Assembly: GCA_013115135.1 (NCBI GenBank)
Contig: JABANP010000078.1
Location: 1 to 64,000, forward strand
Source: Perkinsus olseni
Taxonomy: Eukaryota; Perkinsozoa; Perkinsida; Perkinsidae
DNA length: 64,000 nt
Reading direction: 5' to 3'
This document shows positions 42,118 to 56,700 of the stretch, in pieces (position 1 is the first letter of the stretch; each line of letters opens with the position of its first letter). The notes beneath the pieces are model-generated. The model searched no databases, had not been told where the DNA came from, and worked only from the letters and a program-made list of their open reading frames with translations. The position numbers and the translations under genes were made by a program.

Positions 42118-42760
42118 CTGATAAGAATAACGTCGGTGATCATCATCACCCAACCACCATCGCCTCCGTGAATATTCCCGATCCAGTTCGAGGACGCCAC
42201 CGTGCTAGTGTAGTCACTCATCACAGCACTACACGACGTCGAAACATACCACCCCAAGCTCGCACTCTTCAGACTAGCCTCACAATCAATACCACGCCCA
42301 CAGCCAGCCATGAATGAAGTCGATTAGATCGGTCCCGAGCATTACCTTGGCAGGAAGTCTCCGAAGGGGTTGATGGAGGTAGATCGGCAGCGATTTCAAC
42401 ACTAATCGATCTACTTGGCGGGCGAGATTTGTGCTAGCGGAGCGAAGTAACTTTTCTTGTGCGATTTCATGTCGAGCAGCCGAGGGGCTCTCACGGGTGG
42501 CTGGAGGGGCCCTCTTGCGGCACTGAGCTTCTATTACACACCCATCCCTTCCCTTCGTTAGTGCACTCGATTGTAAAACTATTTTTCTCGTTTTTCGTGG
42601 AATTTTTGTAGTTCAATCTGCACACTTTGATCCGTGCCGAGTATCCAAGGTTGCTCCTTGCCTTTAACAAGTGAGCTATCATGCTCAAGATTCTCTAGGC
42701 CGCCCTGAACGGTTGGGAGCGTATTGCCATTGTTGTTCTTATTTTAGTTGTATTCGTTTC
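42118..42760. promoter_or_regulatory. Divergent promoter region of uS8 and DDX3 genes
   Basis: 643 bp separate the two divergent start codons and hold no other gene that I can support. Several TTNTAG or TTTTAG tracts (42744-42748 before the DDX3 ATG) could be acceptors of 5' UTR introns. No TATA box at a convincing place. Shared regulation of two translation-related genes is an inference from layout. Confidence 0.4.
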
Positions 42761-46028
<3,268 letters not shown>

Positions 46029-46978
46029 TTTCCAAGTCACTCTGCTACCGCTGCTGCTGCCGCTCGGTTACCCCTGTAGTCATAACTATCACCGTTTTCG
46101 TCGGTGAAGTCTTCCTTCACTCCTACTCGTGATACTTGAGTTGTTAAGTTATTGGAGGCATAGGTGGACGAGGGCTTAGTGGGTGGCGGTAGTTGGCGTT
46201 GTGGGAAAATTGGTATTGGTGGGTATATAGAAACAGGACCCCATCGTAAATTCCGCATTGTGAGCCGGAGGAAGTCTCGGTTGAATGAGACGGCGGTGCT
46301 TTGAGCTGGACAGACATTCACGAGTCTTAAGTAACAGAGCGCAGGCACTAAGGGCACTACGTGCTGTCGCACACTCTTACCTTCTGAATTTGCCGAACGT
46401 CTGCTGTACCGGTCGAAGTGGCGTTGAGGGGTCCATGACGAGGTTCGATGACGTGTTGGTGCGGTATCCAGTTGTGCGGAATGGGTGTATGGCTTCATCT
46501 CTCTTTCGACTTCGAGGTAAACGGATTCCGATGCGCGTATACGCTGTAGTCTGTGCAACAAGCATCAGAGCGTTGTTACGCACGGCAGACTGACAGGTGT
46601 ATTGAGAATTGCGCGATGTACTTCGCAAAATCAAAGAAGCATGGACGTGTGCCAGGACGTTCACACCAATATGCTCGTCGGATAGGTAGATGACGCAAAC
46701 CGCGTTGGTGATGTTCTCTGAGAGATACTCCGGTACAGTGGCGGCCCGATACAGTTCACTGGTAGCGTGTGCTCGACCGCCACTCGAAAAAAAGTCGTCT
46801 TTAACGACATCTCGCAAACACGTAGTTGATTCGTGACTGTGGGCGTCAGCAGCTCCTTATATGGGACTAGAAAGAATCATCGTAGAAAACGCTTCTGAAC
46901 GACACGAGGTGGCATATTGTTCGGTTATACTGAGACGACCCTGGGCCCCGCAGAAAAACGAATCGAAATATCTAAGAT
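46029..46978. other. Interval upstream of the third tRNA-Sec
   Basis: 3' flank of the helicase gene followed by frames on both strands (46037-46817) with no domain or splice support. No gene is called. Confidence 0.4.
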
Positions 46979-47065
46979 GCACTGGTGACCCGGGCTGGTG
47001 CTCGGTCAGGACTTCAAATCCTGGGGCGTCGGGAGGCGCAGGCGTTCGATTCGCCCTCCGGTGCG
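46979..47065 (+). tRNA. tRNA-Sec (anticodon UCA), copy 3
   Basis: 87 nt on the plus strand, matching copy 2 throughout, with acceptor GCACTGG/CCGGTGC, loop CTTCAAA, variable arm GCGTC/GGCGC and discriminator G. A TTTT run follows at 47066 and a second T run lies near 47074. It is 303 nt upstream of the ATG of a NifS-like gene on the same strand and could even lie in that gene's leader. Confidence 0.95.
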
Positions 47066-47368
47066 TTTTCCGCATTTTTCTGTGTGCGTTGAACTGAGTT
47101 GAAGTTGCGCTGAGGGGTGCAGTTAGGTCCCCGTCAGCTTCTCATGCACACAGCTGATGCATACGAAGCACCGTGCTGACACCACGCTCGAGTGAGTCTT
47201 TGCTAGCCTTGCCCCAGCAGTTTTGGCTGAATCGAGAGCGGGAGGAGCGTTCAGTGAGATCTCACGTAGCTGCAGGCCGTGGTCCCAGACAATTGTACTC
47301 CAATTGGTGTTGTCAGTGCGGTTCACAGGCCTCAGAGTTAGTCGTTATCGTTTTATCCTACTCGAGTG

Positions 47369-49245
47369 ATGCCGCCCTCGGTCGAACCCTTCGTCTATCT
47401 CGACTACAACGCAACTACCCCCAGTAGACCCCGAGGTGTTGAACGAGCTGATGCCTTATTTGGGAGGGCAGAATTTTGGTAATCCCAGCAGTTCACATGC
47501 GAAAGGAAGGTAGTGACACCGGAAGAGGGCCCTACGGGCAGACTCATACGCTGGAATGAGAAGGGTTCGAAGGCGTGCGGAGGCGCGACTAGTAGAGGGC
47601 GAGAAAAGAAGGCCTTCTCGTCATCTCGATCAGACATGCTCGAACCGCGGTGGATGAAGCACGAGGGAGGGTCGCCACGTTACTCGGGTGCGATGACACC
47701 AGTGTAAGTCCAGCGTTGGTTTGTTGGCACGCAGCACGCAAAGGAATCGTGGTTTCGTGGCGTGGTGGTATTTGCCGAGTTTGATGTTCGCAAACATGGG
47801 CGGAAATAATTGGGACCCTCAGGTGTTTCTTCACGTCGGGGGCGACAGGAGTCTCTGAACTGGGCCATCAAGGGGGCTGCATTCAAGCAGCGGGAGGATA
47901 GTGGGCGGAACCATATACTCATCAGTGCCGTTGAGGTGAGGAAGCACTAGTCTCCGTAACGGGCTGAACACTTGGTTTGCCTCCTCAGCACGTATGCGTT
48001 TTTGAGATCGTGAAGTGGCTGGCCAGTGTGCACGGCTTTGACTGTGAAGTGTGTCCAGTTGATTCCAAAGGCAGGGTGGACCCTATGAAGGTGAAGTCGT
48101 TGATACGGCCTGGGAAGGTAGGGGAACTCGCTTGAAGGCCGTGCTTGCCAGTCCCTCATGCGACCGCCGTTCAGACCGCGCTAGTGTCGATTCAACACGG
48201 CAACGCTGAAGTGGGGACGGTCCAGCCGATTGCCGATATCGTCGCTGCAGTGGAGGCAGTTGACGGCAACGTCATCGTCCACACTGATGCGAGTCAGAGC
48301 GCCGGTAGAGGAACCCGTATCCGCCATGGTCTGATCCTTAACGTCAGGAAAATACCCTCTTACCGTCGAGTCCTTGGGGCACCCCGATCTGATCACCCTA
48401 GCCGGGCACAAGTTCTATGCACCTAAGGGGATCGGTGCGCTGGTCGCTCCATCAGGCGTGGTCATCGAGCAGCTCATGCATGGTGGCGGACAGGTAATGA
48501 TCCCTACGGGATGGCCGATGATCGTACGTAGTATATCAGGAATTTGGCGAGAGATGTGGGACAGAGAACGTCCCGTGGATAGTAGCCTTCGGCAAGGCCT
48601 GTGAGTTAGTACACGACAACCTCGCCATGTATATGGAGCACATGAGGTGAGGGGTTCCTCGAGGCCCTCTCGCCAGCACACGTCGCCTCAGTTCGATGCG
48701 CCAGCTGCTGTTGGAGGCCTTGAAGGAGGCCGTTACTCTCGAGGCCGGGCCAGGCGCTTGGGACTCGGTCCGAATAAACACGCCGCTTGATGTGAGGAAC
48801 ATACACGAGCTTTCTGATAGCGAGTGTTAAACCGCAGGATCAGAGTTGCCCAGTGTTAGCCAATACGCTCAGCATCAGCATCAAAGGCATGCAGGGGGCG
48901 GACGTTGTGAAGGAGCTCGGTGACCGGGTCGGCATCAGCGCAGGTGGGCGTGGAGGGCCGTGGCGGTACTCAGTATGGGGAGGCAACACCACCATCAGGT
49001 TCAGCGTGCCATAGTGGAGAGCATGTTCTGTCGTCCGTACTGCATGCGATGAAAGTTGAACCGTCCTGGGGCCTCGGCACCCTCAGGTTCTCCATCGGCC
49101 GCATGACGACAGAGGAGGAGGTGGCGTCTCTGAGCGGGTGCTAGTGTGTAAGGTTGCGCTTCAGGTACGGCGAGCGGCTAGTGTAGTGGGCGGCGTTATC
49201 GCCGAGCATTTACAGAGTGATGTCGAGGAAGACACGTTTCAGTGA
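47369..49245 (+). CDS. NifS-like PLP enzyme: cysteine desulfurase or selenocysteine lyase
   Basis: Start MPPSVEPFVYLDYNATTP at 47369. Successive exons give VDPEVLNELMPYLGGQNFGN with PSSSHAKG, HARTAVDEARGRVATLLGCD, FTSGATESLNWAIKGAAF, ISAVEHVCVFEIVKWLASVH, ALVSIQHGNAEVGTVQPIAD, VIVHTDASQSAG, TVESLGHPDLITLAGHKFYA (the Lys after His binds PLP), GTENVPWIVAFGKACELVHD and ISAGSACHSGEHVLSSVLHA (catalytic Cys), then GTLRFSIGRMTTEEEV. This is class V aminotransferase fold. The loop ACHSG resembles that of selenocysteine lyases more than the ACTS loop of IscS, and a tRNA-Sec lies 0.3 kb upstream, so release of selenium from selenocysteine is a fair guess. Two single-base insertions break the frame (C5 run 47418-47422; GG at 47848-47849). 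The last exon is tentative. Confidence 0.85.
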
Positions 49246-49772
49246 TTAGAGTTTCCTCACAAGTGTATTGCAGCTGAGTTGTGAGCGAGAAGGACTCGTA
49301 GTACTATCTGTATTGTAGGGCACACCGAGGGTTGCTTCGCGTCTCGCCGACGACGACAATGACGTTACCACAACGAAGCAATGATGAGCTTATTGCATTA
49401 TGTCAATCGGATGCGAGTCAATTTCTGTGCCTTTGACGAGGAGCGTATGGAGCATGGCTCAGGGCCGGGCCACCGGAGTGGTATGAGCTGCCCTATCCGG
49501 TTAGCCCGTGAATGGCCAAGCCTCCAGGGAGCTGACGAATGCACGACCTCACTCTTCTCCTACATCTCCCGTTCGAGACTTCCTCCCTGTCTGAGCCAGG
49601 TTCTCCAATCGCTTCTCTTACACTATTGAAGAGATCATCAGATCTGATAATGATATAAGACGATTGGCATCGGCCCGAGGCCTTCGGGACTGTCTACGGC
49701 GGCGCACTTTGAACTGCACATCTGGTTTTAACAACAGCCTAACTATTTCCCAGCACAACTCGCAAGTGAGAT
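49246..49772. other. Interval, no gene supported
   Basis: An open plus-strand frame at 49381-49629 (MMSLLHYVNRMRVNFCAFDE) starts with ATG but has no family; it could be an upstream exon of the small frame at 49773. Nothing else stands out. Confidence 0.3.
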
Positions 49773-49931
49773 ATGAAAAACTTGAGTGAAGCCAAGAAGA
49801 AGTATGTGAGGGAGCTTCATGATGCCACGCTATCATCGCCGCGACGTCATCACGCTAAGCTGCTCATAAGAAAAGTAGCAGCAGAGTCGACTATCGACTG
49901 GTACAGGCAAAAGAAAAATATGTCGATATGA
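49773..49931 (+). CDS. Small 52-aa basic open frame
   Basis: The ATG at 49773 gives MKNLSEAKKKYVRELHDATL, then SSPRRHHAKLLIRKVAAEST and IDWYRQKKNMSI before TGA. It is strongly basic and helical, and looks more like real coding sequence than the surrounding frames. It may be a short gene or the last exon of a gene that starts upstream. No family recognised. Confidence 0.3.
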   Translation: MKNLSEAKKKYVRELHDATLSSPRRHHAKLLIRKVAAESTIDWYRQKKNMSI

Positions 49932-49964
49932 GACTGGGGTTTTTAACCTTCGACAACCCAACTG

Positions 49965-50669
49965 TCATGTGTGCAGAACCCCGTCAGCAATGAGCCACGT
50001 AGTGATCTCGCCGTCATACCAGGCTGCAAAAATCACAGCGAACTCCCAGCCGCCCTCCCTTGCGAAAAACATGATCCGTTGACTGGCAGCAAAGATGACT
50101 TCCCCTTCTTCATTCTCGCCGTCTTTGGAAGTGTAAAACTCCACGCTGGAAGTCGTTGCGGTGCCGTAGATCTTGTATGATGAGGTTGAAGCTTTTTCAC
50201 CATAAACTTCTCCAGAGACAGAGGACGGCAGCTCAATGAGGAAGAACTCCCCACCGCGGTCACGGAACACCCGATTGATCGGTGTCGGCTTCCACACCAA
50301 CTCAATGCCACGATGGCTGAACATCCTGCTGGTCGACCCATTCGCCTCCAGGTAAGTGTTCTCGCCGTCAACTGTGAGCTGGATCGTCATTTTGTCATGA
50401 ACGCCAGGGCTGTTACTTTTAAGGTAGATTCCGGTGCTTGTCACCGGATCCCCGTTGGCGTTAGTGCCGGACAGAACGTAAGCACAGGCGCCCGGCACCA
50501 CGAAGATGTTGCCTGGATCCGGGGGAGAGTCGTCACCACCGTGGCAACCCGGCGGGGAGTCAGCCATAACGGAGAGACCATCGTCTCTCACCGCCACCGA
50601 CATTTGCGTGATGTAGACCATGCCCAGCAGGAAGTAGCAGAGGCGAAGATTGGTAGAGCAGGAACTCAT
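49965..50669 (-). CDS. Secreted hypothetical protein
   Basis: Single-exon frame of 234 aa. The start at 50669 gives MSSCSTNLRLCYFLLGMVYI, a signal peptide ending near TQMSVA; longer upstream starts would bury the signal peptide. The mature part begins with an acidic Pro/Gly/Cys segment (PPGCHGGDDSPPDPGN) followed by a beta-rich domain (KMTIQLTVDGENTYLEANG; GGEFFLIELPSSVSGEVYG; EGEVIFAASQRIMFFA) and the end WYDGEITTWLIADGVLHT. Only two Cys are in the N-terminal mature part. It is probably exported. The family is not recognised; likely lineage-specific. Shares the strand and a 0.8-kb spacer with the S8 protease upstream. Confidence 0.6.
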   Translation of the reverse strand: MSSCSTNLRLCYFLLGMVYITQMSVAVRDDGLSVMADSPPGCHGGDDSPPDPGNIFVVPGACAYVLSGTNANGDPVTSTGIYLKSNSPGVHDKMTIQLTVDGENTYLEANGSTSRMFSHRGIELVWKPTPINRVFRDRGGEFFLIELPSSVSGEVYGEKASTSSYKIYGTATTSSVEFYTSKDGENEEGEVIFAASQRIMFFAREGGWEFAVIFAAWYDGEITTWLIADGVLHT

Positions 50670-51484
50670 CACGGCTGCTATTGAAAAGAATTCCAACTTA
50701 CTGAAGGACCAGTGATGTGCGTGGTCTGGCAACAGAGGTACGCGGGGCCTTGTCGATCGAGAGTGCAACAGGGCGAGTCTGCTGTCACCGAGTCCACGGT
50801 CCGTCATGCAGTTCACTCGTGCTTGTCAAAGAGACAAAGCAGAGTGGTCTCTGCTGTGGGGCTCTCGTCTAGCTTCATGGTAATCGATCGTGTCGCCAGG
50901 AGAGAGACAACTGTCTGTGAGGATATGTACGGCCATACCGATTAGGCAATTACGATTACTGTTGGGAGCAAATGTTCGATCGAGGTTTGGAATAGGATTT
51001 GCTCTGAATACCAAAAAGCTGATTGTTCTCAGAAGAGACCGCAGTTACAGCCAGCAAAGAGCCTCCAGGACGGCTTCGTGCTCATGCATGTATCTTCTTT
51101 TCACGACGGAGGAAAACTGCACGCATCCACACCTGTCCCGTGACAACAGCCAGGATATTATTGACCTTTCGAAGAACCCAGTGAGAATATGGATCGATTA
51201 GGATACAGGATAGTTCAAGGACTTTGTTTGCTAGTCTGAAAGAACTACTCCCCAACACGAGCGCACTCCATCAAAAATCACAAATGTTCGCGTGTGCGCT
51301 GGAGAGGGAGACCTGAGACGTCCGCGCTAGTTTACTACGCAACACAAGAAGGCCAGAGCAGGACAACCGGTCACACGTATGTTCTATATGAAGAGCAGAG
51401 GAGAAGAAGGAAAGAAAAAAGTTATGCACTGCCACCACGCAGTTGCAGTACCCTATCGTCAACTGACACCTCACGGCGTTCTTG
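50670..51484. other. Intergenic, no gene seen
   Basis: Between the S8 protease stop and the secreted-protein start. Only short frames; likely promoter of the secreted protein gene and 3' flank of the protease gene. Confidence 0.4.
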
Positions 51485-52951
51485 TTACCGGGCCCCAGCC
51501 CCCACTGTATTCAATGCCCTCCGGGACTTCCTGACTTGAACTATTGCCTGTTCAATAGCGAGATCGGGTCGAAGAACACCGTATGTCATCTTGCTGCCCG
51601 ATTTGGTCGTCACTGCATCTTCCGTGGAGTTCAATAACATTCCTTCAGTCTCCTCAGGTGAGAAGTTTTTGAAGCTTTTCATTAACGCCACTACACCAGC
51701 GGCAGTTGCTGTCGCGAACGACGAGCCTCGACCCATCAAAAAGGCCCAATCATCTCCCTCGCGCTCGGGTGTCAGTTTCAAGACTTCCGTGCCGGGCAAG
51801 CCAAAACTAGCGAGCTTTGAGGCGTCGTTTGCGAGGACCGTCGTCTTGTTGGAATGCGTTGCAGCAACGCAGAGGACTCCAGGAAGGCCGTTGGCAAGAG
51901 CACAGGGCAAGGACACTTCGCTAGAACTGTCAACCTTGTCGGAATTAACAGCACTTGTCAGAACCAGAATTCCCTTCTTGACAGTCTTCTTTAGCAAACG
52001 CTTGAAGAAGAAGGAAAGCTCTTGGGTGAACGGACTTGCATACGCGTAAACTATGATGTCGGTTGAGCCAGTTTTGAGAGCCGCCTCCCAAGCCCTTGCT
52101 ATTTTGGCGAGATCAGCTCTGTTGTCGCTACGATCCGTGATTCTGATCGGTCGCACTTTGACCTTGTCAGCGATTCCAGCAGTTCCGAATCTGTTATTGA
52201 TTTTCGCGGCGATGATGCCGGCAATTGCAGTGCCATGGCCGTTATTATCTCTCAACGATGCCCTAGACCCCCCAGACGCGTCGAATCCGTTTACTAACCT
52301 CCCCTTCAAGTCAGGATGGTCAACCGCAACGCCGCTGTCCAGGACAGCCACAACAACTTCATTCCGAGGGAGGTTAGCTGTTCTGACCCTCTTCCAAGTT
52401 TCGTCTATCCGTAGCGCGTTGAAAAATGTTGTTTGATTAACGAACAGCCGATCATTCGGGGGATAGTCTAACGTACTCTCAGACGACCATCCCGCACGCC
52501 ACCGGCAGCCCGAGGAAGCACTCGTCTCGGTCTCTCCAAGCGGTAACGAAGTGGTCTTGGAGCCCTCTGTGCACGCGACTGTGGCGTAGTCTTCATGAGT
52601 CGTGGCGGACTTGACAAAATCGCAAACATCTTCAGGAGACGCCGGGCAGTCCTCGCTGCCAACGCGAACGATCTGCAGGCCGGTGATCTCCAACTTCACC
52701 GTTACAGTCGGATTTTCAGGCCCTCCGAAGCACTTCGATAATCGGCCCATTTTCCCAGTCGTAGTGGCCTCCCACTCTCCCTGTTGGCTCAGACAGCGAT
52801 TGAAAACGTCCCGAATATCAACTTGTCTGCCGAGGGCGTCTTCAATGACCACCACAGCAGTTTGTGGCAGTGCTGAAAGTACCGCTGGTAGGAGGAAAAC
52901 TCCGATGAACCCTTGCGATGTACGAAGGAGGGAAGGAGTAAGAAGGAGCAT
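51485..52951 (-). CDS. Subtilisin-like serine protease (peptidase family S8), secreted
   Basis: Single-exon frame of 488 aa from the ATG at 52951 (MLLLTPSLLRTSQGFIGVFL), a signal peptide. The longer frame starting at 53011 adds 20 residues before it and is less likely. A pro-region of about 150 residues follows with several Cys (EDCPASPEDVCDF). The catalytic domain has Asp in VVVAVLDSGVAVDHPDL, His in DNNGHGTAIAGIIAAKI, an oxyanion Asn in LVLTSAVNSDK, and Ser in GRGSSFATATAAGVVALM, where the usual G-T-S is G-S-S. The length and order fit a secreted S8A protease of about 30 kDa after processing. It has no intron, unlike most genes here. Confidence 0.93.
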   Translation of the reverse strand: MLLLTPSLLRTSQGFIGVFLLPAVLSALPQTAVVVIEDALGRQVDIRDVFNRCLSQQGEWEATTTGKMGRLSKCFGGPENPTVTVKLEITGLQIVRVGSEDCPASPEDVCDFVKSATTHEDYATVACTEGSKTTSLPLGETETSASSGCRWRAGWSSESTLDYPPNDRLFVNQTTFFNALRIDETWKRVRTANLPRNEVVVAVLDSGVAVDHPDLKGRLVNGFDASGGSRASLRDNNGHGTAIAGIIAAKINNRFGTAGIADKVKVRPIRITDRSDNRADLAKIARAWEAALKTGSTDIIVYAYASPFTQELSFFFKRLLKKTVKKGILVLTSAVNSDKVDSSSEVSLPCALANGLPGVLCVAATHSNKTTVLANDASKLASFGLPGTEVLKLTPEREGDDWAFLMGRGSSFATATAAGVVALMKSFKNFSPEETEGMLLNSTEDAVTTKSGSKMTYGVLRPDLAIEQAIVQVRKSRRALNTVGAGAR

Positions 52952-53754
52952 TACCGTATAACAATGCGAGGGAGCAGAACTGAAGCGACAGATAGCGGTG
53001 GTAACTCTCACTACGGCCCGTGTCGACTACGCTTGGAATACCCACAAATATGTGTGTCCGAGTCCCTTGTGGCCCAGGAGGGCCTCGCAACTCGAATACA
53101 ATAGGGGGCCTTATTACTACAGGGAGCATATTGCGCTGCCCATCATATAGGGCCCCCCACCGGGCGGACCTCCTTGGGCGACCTGTGGCTGCCTCAGCGT
53201 GGCATACAGTGTATCCGAAGGAGACAGTAGGTAGGGGCAGTTCTGGCGAATATTTCCCGCGCAAATCGTCAGCGTGCGTTCCGGGTAATCGATCTCTGGT
53301 CACGTTGATTTCCACGCTCAAAGCTAGGACCCCCTCGACGCACTGGGTGCATGCGTCAACCTCGGATTCCGCGCAGCGCTAGACGAACAACTTTCTGCTG
53401 CATACTGCTTTTCTTCTCGTAATCGCTAGTTTTGCTTCTCATGGTAAGCACCTCGTGTCGCGTACTCTGTCAAAACGTCTCCTCACGGCGTCTATTTCAC
53501 AGCGCCGCATCGGCCGATGAACGACCGATCGAACTATCAGTGGCACAACATGAACCTCATGTACATACTACCAAACTTAGCAAGGGAGTTCTCATTTCCC
53601 GATCAATATAGAGGTCGGGAGACACAGCCCGACGGAGTGGCTGATGTAGACTGAGTTCCTGTCACTTTCGTATCGTTACTACTATTCATTGGCTCCACCT
53701 AAGCTTCCTCGTATCTCACAACCAACGCAACACGAAGAATAGGTAATGTACTTC
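52952..53754. other. Intergenic, no gene seen
   Basis: 5' flank of the protease gene; overlapping short frames on both strands without support. Confidence 0.4.
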
Positions 53755-56700
53755 TCAGAGCATGTCAATGAAGAGAGCTAAACTTCCAGCTCCAGGCCGT
53801 TCATCTGAACCACCACAACAGCCAGCATCAATATTGCGGAGTTCAGCCGAGGGAAAAGCAAGCGAAGAATAAACTACGGACGCAGGTGGAACCAGGCGGC
53901 CTACCAGAGTGGCACGGACCAGCTCTTGGTTCTTCCGCCGGAACGATTCACTGGAAGTGCGCCATCGCGATGCTTGGCCCTCGAGATGCTGACATCGGAG
54001 AACGTTCTTGGCCATGGTTGTTAGTCTGGATTTATCGTCATTAGATTGGTATCCATCACCTCGATTTTTCTCCTGCATCTTTCGCTTCAGGGTCTCTTCC
54101 CGTTCAAGCCATTCCTGTTTCAAGCCCTCCAATTGCTTCCTTAGTTTCTCGGCTTCTTTACGCCGAGAGACCAGCTGCACATGCAAGCAATAGTACAAGC
54201 AAGCAAAACAAAACGAGCTACGCGTGACCACATGCGACTCGGAGTTATATCATTAAACGACAGCTCCGATATAGTCTAGCTGGTTAGGATACCTGGCTTT
54301 CACCCAGGCGACCCGGGTTCGAGTCCCGGTATCGGAAAATGTTGCCATTCACTTTCTAGACTGTTCATACTTTTATGGTGATGCATAAGACTCACCTCAG
54401 CCTCATTCTGATGTGCGGCCGCCTGTACTTCCCCTTCCTTCCGCTCCACTGCATTACGATGATGAGTGACCTCCTTCTCTAGCTGTTCTACGAGTCGCTG
54501 TTCTCTATCCGTAGGGCCTGAGCGTCCCATCTGTTCATGCTCGGCCCAACGCACTGAGAGTAGCAGCAGGGGCAGCAGCAGCTCACTTCAATTTCCTTCC
54601 GTGTCACCACCACGTCCTCTTCAGCTTTCGCACAGCGTTTGGCCAGTCGTTCTTTCTCACCCGCTACTTCAGCGCGTCGGGCTACCATCATCTCTTCTCT
54701 GAGGTAGCGTAACTATTCATTCTGCAAAAATAATTTCACGCAGAACACCGTCAGAATGTTCACCAATTTCGCAGTACCATACGCGCACACCCACTGCGTT
54801 TTCAGTGAGGCTTGGGCGAAACTCAGCTCATCTCGCAGCGCTCGTATCCGCTTGTCCAGCTCGTCGTTCTCAGAGACGAGGGCCAAACGTGATGACTGGA
54901 GGTCGTCCGACTGGATACACAGACGAGCCCGGAGTTGATGCAGCCATGAGAGGCCAGGGTCATCACCTCTTTATTTCTAAGGTCCCTCTCACGATCGATC
55001 TCCCGGCTCAGCACATTATTAGCCTTCCGTAGTGAGGTCACCTCCTCCTCGAGCGTACAAATACGTGCCTGATGGGGAGGGCAAGGCCAGCCACGACGGT
55101 ACACAGAACATGGAGAGATTGCTGAGCCGTTTGAACGACGACCAAGTAGTCTAGCTTCAGGTCACCCAGTTCCGAGCGGATGGGAGTTCGGGGTATTACT
55201 CGAAGGCTGGCAGTGACTTCATCTGCGGACTCAAGTTTAGTCTCCAGATCAGCACACCTGAACAAGATGATGATATCCATACTCGTCGCGATTAGTGGAG
55301 CTCACTTTCGACGCGACGTTTCTTTCTCCGTCGCCACCGCCTCAGCAGCCTCGCGCTTCACTTCAGCAACATCAGCCTTCCTCGCCCTCACTTCCAGCTC
55401 CAGCTTCTCACTCAAAACCCTGTTCCTGTAGGCGGACACAGGGGGGACTGCCGCCGAGGCTGAGCGGGGGCTGACCTCACCTGCAGTGTAGCTCGATCGC
55501 GTGCAGTCTGTAGCTCAGCCAGCTGATCGCGTGTCTCCATCAACTCAGCCTTGCAATCATCCAGCCGAAACTGAGTGTCGGCCCGCCGCTTCTCGAGAGA
55601 CTTCTAGAACACTGGGAGCATCTCATGAAGCCGCCGGGGACTAATCCCACTCACAACGATCTTGTGAGCGCCCTCAGCCTCGGTCCGAGCAATGTTCAGG
55701 TCCCCCATCAGCTGGGCTATCCGGGACTTGGAGTCATCGACTTGCCCTTCGAGCTGCAGGAACACCAACTCAACAGACGCGAGGCAGAGTCACTCACCGA
55801 GCTCAGCCGTCTAGCATTAGTAGCCTCCACTGCGCGCAGTCGATCGACCGCCGCCCTTGCTCGGGCTTCTGCATCTTGCAGTGCCTGCAGGCCTACTGCG
55901 GCCCAACTTGAAGGGGCCCCTAATCACCTTGGTCTTCTGATGGACCTCCTCCCGCAGGTTCTGTATTGAATCCTCGAGGCTCTTGCGTTGGTGTCTGAGT
56001 GAAGGGGGAGTAAGATATTCGGGAGCGTGCCTTCTACCTACCTGTCACCCTGAGCATCCCGTTCGATCTGGGCTCGGCGTTCCTCGCTCGTCTGAGCCTC
56101 AGCGGACAGCTCCTCCAGTCGGGTCTCCGCAATGGACCGACGCTCTTCGGATCGAGCCAGCAGCCGAGCGAACTGGAGAGGGGGACGAGGGTCTCTCCGC
56201 AGTAGGACTAGTGCGAACGCGGCACAGAGCGTCGGACGTTAGCTCATATACCGAGGCTGGACAAGCATCGAGGTAAGCCAGCGGCTATATGGCCGATGAC
56301 CCATTCCCTTATCAACTTTCGATCGTACCGCGTTGCCAATATTCCCCTCAAGGAGTATTGTTTTCCACCAAGCCTAAGCATCGTACGTATTCCCGTGTTG
56401 AGGACTATGATGAGGAGGGAAGCCCTGGCAGCGGCGGCTATACCTCACCTCCTGAGCTTTGGCATCAGCTTCGTTAAACCGATTACTGTAGTCCTGCTGC
56501 TGCTCCTTCAAGTGGCTCACAGCGATCTAGGGAGGAACAGCAGCAGCCGTGGCATGGATCCGCGGGAATGTCCCTCACCTGCAGCTTGGACACCTCCTCC
56601 TTCAATAGCTGATTCTACAACGACAGACACCCATTGGTCACCACCACCACGACGGCGCTGATGATGCTAACCTACTTGTCTGTCCAGAACATCATTCTGT

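Noticed and set aside
46037..46817. Long minus-strand frames after the helicase gene
   Set aside because: No domain, no splice support, and composition typical of non-coding sequence; the first overlaps the 3' flank of DDX3.
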